Assembly: GCF_028372415.1 (NCBI RefSeq)
Contig: NC_092875.1
Span: 32,754,817 to 32,818,816, forward strand
DNA from: Notamacropus eugenii
Taxonomy: Eukaryota; Chordata; Mammalia; Diprotodontia; Macropodidae
Reading direction: 5' to 3'
DNA length: 64,000 nt
This document shows, piece after piece, positions 1-10,400 of this stretch; the stretch's first letter is position 1; the number at the start of each line of letters is the position of its first letter. Both the position numbers and the translations under genes were made by a program. Under the pieces are notes generated by a model, which had not been told where the DNA came from, did not search any database, and was given only the letters and a program-made list of their open reading frames with translations.

Positions 1-480
1 CAGGATTTGGAGTCAGGGGTTCACAGGTGGCAGTCATTTCCCATCTACAAATTTTCTTATCAGCAAAATGGGATCTTTGGACCAGATCATCTCAAAGGGT
101 TTTTACAGCTAAATTCTATGATGCTGTGGTATCAGAAAGAATAAGATAAGGGGAAAGGACTAGGAGAAATGCAAGAGGTATAGCACATTCGTGGTGAGAG
201 TATGAGTGAGGTACTTTAACCCCATATTCATGAAAGGAGGTACTGTCTGAACTGGACCACGAAGAAAAGTAGGAACGTTCACAGATTGGGATGAGAGAGT
301 CTATCCCAGGAGTGGGGGCTCATAAGATGAAAGGCCCCGAGATCTGAAGACAAGAATGGGGAACAGGGGCTAGTCCAGTACAGCCAGAAGGAGAATATAA
401 GAAATGGGGGTTATTGAGATAAAACTAGAAAGCTTGGTTGTAGCTAAAGGCCCTGAATGCCAGACTTGAGAGGCTATACT
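1..480. repeat. SDSL downstream flank: MIR-type SINE end and old LINE-like fragment
   Basis: Bases 1-130 look like the end of a MIR/Ther-1 SINE: an AAAATGGGATC stretch is followed by a 'gaccagat-atct-aaagg' tail that recurs many times in this window. From about 230 to 480 the sequence resembles an old L2-like internal fragment ('aaactagaaagc..ggcc-tgaatgccagactt'), which seems to resume after the SINE at 485-755. No gene is visible here. Confidence 0.5.
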
Positions 481-484
481 TTAT

Positions 485-755
485 TGGGTGAGGGCAGCTA
501 GGTGGTACAGTGGATAGAGTACCAACCCTGGAGTCAGGAAGACTCATCTCCCTGAGTTCAAATTCAGCCTCAGATACTTACTAGCTATGTGACCCTAGGA
601 AGTCACTTCACCCTGTTTGCTTCAGTTTCCTCATGTGCAAAATGAGGTGGAGAAGGAAATGGCAAACCACTCCAATACCTTTGCCAAGCAAACCCCAGAT
701 GGGGTCATAGACAGTCAGACATGACTGAAATGACTCAACAACGACAACGCTTTGT
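485..755 (+). repeat. MAR1-type CORE-SINE, near full length
   Basis: The tRNA-like head (gcagctaggtggtacagtgg) leads into the CORE (ttactagctatgtgaccc), the 'cagtttcctcatgtg' segment and a 3' tail ending 'gtcagacatgactgaaatga'. That tail matches the 3' end of the BovB-like RTE copy at 26,062-26,690, as expected if RTE machinery mobilised this marsupial SINE family. It interrupts an older LINE-like fragment. Confidence 0.8.
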
Positions 756-764
756 TAGATGTAC

Positions 765-1255
765 AATAGGGAGCCATTGAAGGTTTTTCAGTAAAGGAAG
801 GACTTGCTTTCCTCTTCTGTAAAATGGGGTAGTTAGACCAGATGATCTCTAAGGTCCTTTCCAGTCCTGAGGTTCAAAGATTATACAAACTCAATTCAAA
901 CAATGAAATTTTTATTGAGTATCTGCTATGATTGGGTTGATACAAAACTATAAGGCATGTGCCTGCTTTCAGTCTAGGTGGGGAGAAAAAGAAAATAGTT
1001 AGACAAGAGAGAAATATCGGAGATTGGAGCAAACAGGGAAGGCTTCCAGGAGGAGAGCAGGGCTACAAATGTCACTTTCTCTAGGGGTACTTGCTGAGAG
1101 CATCATTTCAGCACCAAAGAATCTGATGGAGTTTCATCCTGAAAGGAGAACACCATTTCTCAGGCCTCTCAAGGCTACCTTCCCCTCCCCCCAATACCCC
1201 ATTTTCCCTGACCTGGCTTACGTACCCAACTACTGCCTCCCAGGGCAGGGTCAAT
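765..1255. other. SDSL 3' flank and probable 3' UTR
   Basis: Bases 800-885 are another MIR-type SINE tail. From about 890 to 1,255, just past the SDSL stop codon on the minus strand, the sequence is mostly not recognisable as a repeat and probably holds the 3' UTR. Its end is not certain. Confidence 0.45.
911..916 (-). terminator. candidate SDSL poly(A) signal
   Basis: TTTATT on the plus strand reads AATAAA on the minus strand, about 340 bases past the SDSL stop codon. The motif lies in a stretch that could itself be an old repeat end (ttattgagtatctgc), so the assignment is tentative. Confidence 0.35.
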
Positions 1256-1449
1256 TCAGCACCTCCCCAGCTGGGCCCGGAGGTCCCTCAGTTCAGCCCG
1301 ATGAATGTTGTTCCCACCGCACACAATGAGCACAACAGAGCCCAGTGAGGGACTGAGGCGGCCCTCAGCCTGGAACCGACCCAGGCATCCCGAATAGATG
1401 GCAGCTAGTGCAGCCCCACAGGCTGGTTCCACCAGCATCCTTTCATCAT
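1256..1449 (-). CDS. SDSL: SDSL coding exon 7 (terminal)
   Basis: 194 bases encoding DDERMLVEPACGAALAAIYS, the VLIVCGGNNI strand and a C terminus ending AQLGRC, then TGA. The acceptor is TCTGGCCACAG. Confidence 0.96.
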
Positions 1450-4400
1450 CTGTGGCCAGAAGGGAGGACAAGAGCAGGGGTACAGGAAGACAGGACAGTG
1501 AAACAGGGAGACAGAGAGGGACACCAAGAGCCAGTCAGGACTCAGCACAAGGTACCACTGTGTTCCACTGAGTCCTCAATGGTTGCTTATGCCATGGACC
1601 ATGCTGGTAGCTAGGTGGTACAGTGGATATAGCACCTGAAGTCAGAGAGACCTGAGTGCAAACCCTACCATCGACACTTACTAGCTGTGAGACCTTGGGC
1701 AAGTCACTTACCCTCTGTTGGACTCAGTTTCCTCATCTGTAAAATGAGGATGATAATAGCACCTGCCCCCCAGGGTAGATAGGTTAAAAGGATCAAACAA
1801 GATACTCTTTCTAAAACACTATTTAATGCTAGCTATTATTATTTCCTGAAAAGGCTGGAGAACTCATCTCCACCATAGAGTATGGACACAGCAAGACCAA
1901 ACCTGAGGAGTCAAAAGACAATAGTGAAATATCAGCTCTAGGGTAAAATTTCAGGGAAATATTTTGAGGTTAGAGAGAGCAGTTCTCAGGGATTCTCAGG
2001 TCGCAGACCTGGGTGGTTGCCTAGTCTGCCTACAGGTAAAGCTGACCTTCCTACCACACTCACCAAGGAAACGTTCAATGGCCTGTATGGCTTCCTCATC
2101 GTCCACCACCTCTGAGATGATCGGGCACTCACGGGCACACTCCAGTGCCCGGGCACACACCGTCTTGGCACCCAGACATTTTGCCAGGCTGGGGGGAGCA
2201 AAAGAAAAAGAATTCTAATGGGAGACCCTGAAGAAATCAACTCCCCACATGTGAGAAAGACACAGATCATAGATAGTGTGCCACAGTGGAAAGGGAACTG
2301 TATTTGGAGACCAAGGACTCGAGGAGGGGGGCATCAAAGCCCAGCAGCTCTGCCTCTTATTAGTTGTGTGACCTTAGGCAAGTCACTTTAACACTCTAGG
2401 CCTCTACCATAAACTGAGATCGTTGGACCAGGTGGTGTCTAAGGTCCTACTACTGTGATCCTTTGAAGAGACCTTAGACATTACCTAAGCCAACTCCTTC
2501 ACTGTTCTTTTACATAGGTACATATATTATGATGCTTAAGGATTTGGAACTGGAAAGGGTTCCAGAGACCATCTAGTCCAACCCTCACATGTTACAGATG
2601 AGTAAAATGAGGCCCAGAGAAGGAAAGTGATCTTCTGGGACAGATGCAACCCCTTGAAAGTCAGGTGATGCTCACCTGGTAATGTCAGGCAAGGTGACAA
2701 GTCTCCCAGCCCGGATGGCTTGGTTAAAGCTGTCAGCCCCCCGAGTCTCCATGGCTATGATAGGCACATCCTGCCAGCCCACCTCCTTCATTCCTGCCAC
2801 AACACCAGCCAGGAGGCCCCCACCCCCTACAGAGAGAATGATGGCACCAGGCTGGGTATCCAGAGTATCCTTCAGTTCATGAATCATGCTGCTATGGCCT
2901 TCCCTAGAGACAAGAGCAAGAAAAGAAAGGCCCCCATAACTACCACCACCACCACCACCACCACCACTACCACCACCATCACCCCACCAAGGGCATATCT
3001 GATGGAGTCAGGAAGACCCGAGTTCAAATCCTGCCTCTAATATTTACTACCTGTGTAACTGTAGGCAAATCACTCTATCTACCTCAACTTCCACATCTGT
3101 AAAATCAATCAATAAAAATTTATGAAGCACCTACAGTGTGCTTGATTGAGCCCATATTATTAAGCACCTACTATGTGCTACTATGTGGAAGACACAATAC
3201 ACATATTAAAAATGGAAAGACAGTCTTTGCCCTCAAGGAACTTACAACCTAACAGAAATAAAAATAGCACCTCCCTCAGAGGGTTGTTGTTAGGAGCCAA
3301 TGAGACAATGTTTGCTAAACACTTTGTGAATCTAAAAGTGACATAAAATGTTAGTGATGATGATGATGACGACGACGATGATGATAAACATAGAGCTCTA
3401 GAATGTCAGGGCTGGAAAGGACCTTAGAATATGGAGCTGAGAGGGACCTTAGCGATGCCTCCTCATTTTACAAAAGGAAAACGGAGACCCAGGCTCAAGA
3501 GCCATATTCATGCTCATAAGCAAGTTTGTGTCGGAGTCAGGACAAAAACCCAGAGTTCCCAGAGCCCTTCCCATTGTACCAACTTGTCATAGAAACATAA
3601 CCTGGTGCTCAGATGCCCAAGTCAATGCCTCTGAACCCCATCCCAATTTCCTTTTCCTGTAACAATTCTAATGTTGGCAGCCCACAGCGAAGTTGTGCAG
3701 AGAAAAAGAAGGGAGAAAAGTATCTGTATCCCCAAGGATAATCTGAATAGTAGTGAATTAGTTTCTAATGAGAGCAGACCTTAAATCCAGTGGCCAGAAT
3801 GTTGGAGGTTCAAGGGACAGAGCTGGGAAAAGGGAAGGAGCCCATAGTTACCAGACCAATGGGTGGTCAAAGGGGTGAACGCTGACCCAATCATTCATTT
3901 TAACCAACTCCTGGGCCTTCAAATTGGCATCATCCCATACCTACAGGAAAACAGACAGAATTACTCAATGAATCAAAAGGCACTAATTATTACGAATCTA
4001 AGATAGTGAGAGGTGAAAAAAAAGATATAGAGTAATCAGGAAATGGGGTCTTATAACCTAATTATATCATCAGGGCTAATGGGGTATAGAAGGGAGAGCG
4101 GGGAGGAAATGTCTGGGTCAGGGATTCAGACTCTAAAAATCTTAACGGAGACACTGGGGCCAGGCTGTAAGCCAGTGGCTAAAACCACTTAAGGATTTGT
4201 ATAGTCAATGGACATTGTTATTCAGGCAGTGTCCCAAATCTGCCTCTTCTCACTTCTTCTCCCCTAATTTAGACTAGACTGACAGAGCCCAAAACAAGTG
4301 GAATTATGTTTAGCAGCTTTTTCTCCACTTCTAAACCATCCTACAATATAGAAATGTCATGGAATGTTACTGTGCTGTAATGAACATAAAGAATCCAAAG

Positions 4401-7400
4401 AAGTATGAGAAGATTCTATGAACTGATGCAGAGGGAAGCGAGCAAATCCAGACAGACAAGGTACATGGTAATGACAGACAATCTAGATGGAAAGAATAAT
4501 GATAAAGAAAAGCCAATGACAACAAAACTAGATGAAGTTATAATGACAAATCTTATCCTCAAAAAAGATATACAGGGGGAAGAGCCAAGATGGCAGGATA
4601 GAAAGACACACATATGCTAGCTCCAAACCCACAGCCCATAAAGTATCTGTAAAGAAGAACTCCCAACAAATTCTGGAGCAGCAGAAGCCACAGAACAACG
4701 GAGCAGACGAGATTTCTGTTCCAGAGAGCCCAGAAAACCTGACGCAAAAGGTTCATCAGCGCCCCAGACCTGGAGTGGAGCCCAGCCTGAAAGGAGCAGA
4801 TCTGAGTGGGCTTCAGGGACGGAATCTCCAGCTGCCGCACAGCTCCCTCCACCCACAGGTGCGGGGGGTGAGTGAGTCTTTTTGGCCTACCAAGAGGGGA
4901 GTGGGGTGTCCCCATAATTCAGGCCCCCTCGGGAGGCAGCAGCGAGGGGGGGGGCAGCGGACAGGGGCTCCCCAAGCAGGCAGGAGCCGGGATCCATTGT
5001 TGAAGGTCTCCGCATAAACCCCCTGAGGGAACTGAGCCCCAAGTGGTGGCCCTGTCCCCACCTGAGCACCTGAACTTAATCTCACACTGAATAGCAGCCC
5101 TGCCCCCCGCCCAAAGCCCTGAGGCTGGGAAGCAGCATTTGAATCTCAGACCCCAAGCACTGCCTAGGCAGATCTGGAGGTGAGGTGGGGGTGGAAAGAA
5201 AACTCAGAAGTCAAGTCACTGGCTGGGAAAATGCCCAGAAAAGGGGAAAAAAATAAGACTATAGAAGGTTACTTTCTTGGTGAACAGATAATTCCTCCCT
5301 TCCTTTCGGATGAGTAAGAACAACACTTACCATCAGGGAAAGACACAGAAGTCAAGGCTTCTGTATTCCACACATCCAAAATAAATATACCATGGGCTCA
5401 GGCCATGGAAGAGCTCAAAAAGGATTTTGAAAATCAAGTAAGAGAGGTGGAGGAAAAACTGGGAAGAGAAATGAGAGAGATGAAAGAAAAGTATGAGAAG
5501 CAGGTCAACACCTTCCTAAAGGAGACCCCAAAAAAATGCTGAAGAAAATAACACCTTGAAAAATAGGCTAACTCAATTGGCAAAAGAGGTTCAAAAAGCC
5601 AATGAGGAGAAGAATGCTTTAAAAAGCAGAATCAGCCAAATGGAAAAGGAGGTTCAAAAGCTCACTGAAGAAAATAATTCTTTCAAAATTAGAATGGAAC
5701 AGATGGAGGCTAATGACTTTGTGAGAAACCAAGAAATCACAAAACAAAACCAAAAGAAAAAAGATATACAAAACTATGCCTCCCTCCTTTCTTCTCAGAG
5801 GAAGACAACTACATGTGTAAACCACTGCCTACAGATGTTGAATTTGGTTGATGTGTTAGTTTTTCTGAACTGATATTTATTTTCCTCTTTTCTTTTCTCA
5901 CTTTTTACAAAAGGCGGCCCTTTGGGAAGCAGTGCAGAGAAATGCTGGGAAATGAGGGTGATGTGAAAATAGATAGAGGGCTAGGTCTGGAGTCAGGAAT
6001 ATGTGAGTTCAAATCTGGCCTCAGATACTTATTAGCTGTGTGACCCTGGGTGTTATTTAACCCTGCTTGCCTCAGTTTACTCATCTCTAAAATGAGCTGG
6101 GAATGAAATTGCAAAACACTCCATTGTTTTTGCCAAGAAAACCCCAAGTGAGGTCATGAAAAATCAAACATGACTGAAATGATTGAACAACAAACAAAAA
6201 GGACAAGAGGAAAATGTCTCCAACTTTTTGCTAAAAATTGGCTGGAACAATCTTCGCTAAAAACTGGCAAATATTTTGCTTGTTTGCTCAACAAATATTA
6301 ACTCAGCATATACTCAGCACCCAGTTCTACTCAAGGCTCTGAAGACAAAATAGAAGGCATTATGGAATAGTGGGGACAGCACTGGCTATGGAGTAAGGAG
6401 AGGGATGTTCTAAAACTCCCTCTGATGATTACCAGTCATGTGACCATGAGCTTTAACTTTCCTTCTTACACATTTAAACTCTCTGAGACTCAGTTTCCTT
6501 ATCTGTAAAATGGGGATAACAAAATTCTTTACATTTTACCTTTATTCAATGGAATTAATTAATTAATTCAATAGAATTAGAATAGAAGTTAATTATTCAA
6601 TAAGATAAAGGCAGCATGCTGTGATCCAATACCTGTCTGACTCTTTTCAAACAGTGGTTATAAGGCTCAAGCAAGATAATGTATGTGAAGTGTTTTACAG
6701 AGCATCTTAGTACTAGTTCCTACCCTCAGAGAGATTATAGTCAAATCAATAATAATTTACTAAATGCCAAAAATTTATCAAACACAGGGGATACAAAGAA
6801 AGGCAGAAACAGTCCCTGCCTTCTACGAGCTCAGTCTAATCCCAACAGCTATGAACAAACAAGATATAGAAATTGGAGGCGATTAACAGAAGGCAGACAT
6901 ATTGGGGTAAGAGAATTCTAATTCTAAAGCATTACAGACCAAGGAGAGTGTAAACTGTGGGATCCCCAGTGCACTAATTCAGAGAACTCCTGTCTTGTTC
7001 ACTCTTTTCAAGCATTTGGGGGACTTTTTGATCAATTAATAAAAAAAAGTTGCTGGTTTTGGCTTTGATTTACAATATTGACAAAGGTACTGTTATTTTC
7101 CCCCTGTAAATTATAATATTTGAGGGGAGACCCAGATCTGCAATTTCCTTGATGAAGGGATTCCCATACAAAAACTCCATCTGCCATTGAAGATTGGCTC
7201 CTGGTCTGCAATTTATAACCCCAGTGAGTTAACTGGGGCTTTAAGAGGTTCAGTGATTTAAGGATTCTAGATTTAGAGATAGAGGTCATTTAGAGGAACT
7301 TTTCATTATATAGATGAAGAACCAGTGAAGTAAACTAAGGTCACACAATTGTTAAGTGTCTGAGACAGAATTTGAGATTAGGTCTTCCTGACTGCAAATT

Positions 7401-10400
7401 CAGGGCACTATCCCTTTCACTACATAACTTCAACAGTCATTCTTTTACTCACGTATTGTTTAGGAGTAAATATAATGCTGCTGGTCATGAATTTTTTTGT
7501 ATGATCAGACCCTGACAAGTGCTCCTGGTCCAAAAAAGGAGGGGTAAGAAGAGATCAGTGGCAGAACGTGGTACACAGAGATGTATTTTAGTTGGATCGG
7601 TTGAAGTACCCTCCCATCTAGTGTCACAGGAATGGGTTCACTTGTAGCCTGGGCGAGAGACTGGGCAAGGCTGGAAGAAGATTAACCATGGATAGGGCAT
7701 GACCTCTCCTGATGCCTTTTGGGAAGACTATCCTCTCTACAGTATAAAAAGAGGATAGTAATACCTGTGATATTTACCTGGTCTGGTTGTTAAAGGGCTC
7801 AAATGGTAGAGAAAAGAGAAGGAAAGCACTTGTATTCCTTCACGTATATCAATATTGACCATTATTACAGTATTATGTACAATACGACAGTATTATTACA
7901 GCATAATTATTATCTTTGTTATACATATTACTTATATAATTATATTTGTTATGATTATATTAATATATATTATTATTAATTATATTAATAAATGTAATTC
8001 TAAGAGATGCCTGGATAGAAAGTGGGCCTTCAAATCAGGTGGGCCTGACTTTAATTCCCACCTCTGATACACATTGACTGTGTGACCCTGGACACTTATT
8101 TTATACTGTCTCAGGACCCCCAGGTAACTCTCTAAGACTAGTGATTACAAAGCAGGTACACTCTGCTTGGGTAGAGGGAGTTCCCACACCAGAAGCCGTT
8201 TACACCTATAGTCACAGTTCCAATAAAATAACATTACTATACTTCTAACACTGAAGAGATTGAGGAGATAACAGGTAGAAAGAGAGATCCCAGTAGACCC
8301 CAGGGCCTCCCACTCTCCCAATGGGCTGTGCATTGCAAGAAGCCTTCCATTACCTTCCCCACCACCTGAACTTCAGCCCCTTCCCTCTCCAGCCTCTGAA
8401 GCACAGTTGGATCAGCACCCTTGGGCAACACAATAGTGACTGGGACACCCAGCTTTCTGGAGGCATAAGCAGCAGCCACACCTGCATTTCCCCCTGCAGA
8501 AGCAACAAAAGGGTTTAGGGATCATATATGGTTGGTGGGACATTTACATGTACTTAGTAAGGCAGAATATGGGAGAAGAAGATGAAGGACAAAAAAGAAG
8601 CTGCTATCTTGGTAAAGGACATTCTTTTGGAGAAGATGTCTTCCAAAAGTGAGTTATGGGGCCCACAGATATTTGGTGTTTCACACATACATGCACACAC
8701 ACACGCACAATCAATTCAACATTTTGGGATCAAAGCATCACAGTATTTCAAACTATAAGAGATCTTAAAGATCATTTACTCCAACTCCTTAATTTTACAA
8801 ATGAGAAATCTGAAACCCAAAGACACTGTGACTTGCCCAAGGTCACACAGGTCATAAGTAAAAGAATGAGGGCTTGAACCCAAATCTTCCTGTATCATCT
8901 TTTCTTCCTCCCAATTCTCTTTCAGAATCTTCCTATCAGTCAACCAGTTGATAAACATTTATTAAGCACCTACTATGTGCCATGCACTATATTAAGCACT
9001 GGAGATACAAAGAAAGGCAAAAGATAATCCCTTCCCTCAAATGACATACAGTCTAACAGGAGAGATGTAACATGCAAGCAATTTTGTACAAAGCTGTTCA
9101 TACCTATGTTTAATTGAACACAACAAAAGAAGGCATGAGAATGAACAGATAGTGAAAGGTTTCTCATAGAAAGTGGGGTTTTAGTTGTAATGACCTCATT
9201 TTTTTTTCAGTAAAATATGGCACAAGATTCTCAGGAGAGGTAGAGGGAGGGGAAGCAACTGCTAATTTGAGAAGAGCCACTATGGTGAGTGGGATAGTGA
9301 GTTAATTAGACAGGTGTAAGTAGCAATGAGGGTCAAGTTGGTTTAATATTTAAATATAAAGAAAATTTGATATGAAATGATAGGAGACACAGTATGGTTT
9401 CATAATTTTCTCTAGCTTTGTTCAACACCACATGTGTCAGTGTAAAGACAGTGTGTGTCAGGACTGATCCAAGGCTGAGACTTGACAGGGCATAATCAGT
9501 GATATGATAAGGTAGCAAATGATTCAAGAACAGAGTTTATTGTTGAACTGAATTAGTTCACTAAAGGGGTCAAGATGGGGAATGGAGAAGAGTGTGGCTA
9601 GAGTAGGACTGTTGAGCTGGGGAAGAGTGAAAGCTCAAAGGATTGGAAATCCCAATATGGCCAAAGAACAGCCAGAGGGAGAGGTAGTCAGGCAATAGAT
9701 TGTGATCAGATAAGGGAATTTCAGAATTCCTGAACAAGGAAGTGATGCATTTGTGGGTTATGACAAGATGGAGGGTATGACTACCTTTGTGTATGGCTGA
9801 GGTGGGGTAGAGGAGTAGGTTATGGGAGTCAGGGTGCTTGAAGGGGAAATCAAAATGTGTTTTCTAAATGTCCCCCTGGAATCTTTCTTAAACTGCATTA
9901 AGAGAGTCAAATTGTCCAAAGCGGGAGAGATATGATGATCCCTCTGTACTCTGCCAAGGTCAGACCATATCTGCAGTATTTGTCTTTAGTTTGGGGCACC
10001 GTCGGATAAGACTATTGACAAACTGAAGATCATCAACAAAAGGGAGTCTATGGTGATGATGATGGAGCCACACTATATGAGAATGAACTGAGGGAACTGA
10101 GAATGTTTACCCTGAGAAAGAATAAATTTGTGGGGAGGGGGATGATAATAGCTGTTTTCAAATATCTAAAGGTCTGTCAAGTGGAAGAATCCATCAACAA
10201 TCAGTAAGCATTTATTAAGTGATTACTATATACTGAGCACTGGGGATACACAGAAAAGGAAAAAACAAAATAAAAAAGCCCTCACATTCTAATGGATTAG
10301 ATTCATTCTACTCAGCCCCAGAAATGGGTAGAAGAGGAGAAAGAAAGTTATAGCGAGGTACCTTCCAGTTCAACATAAGGATAAACTTCCTAAGAACAAA

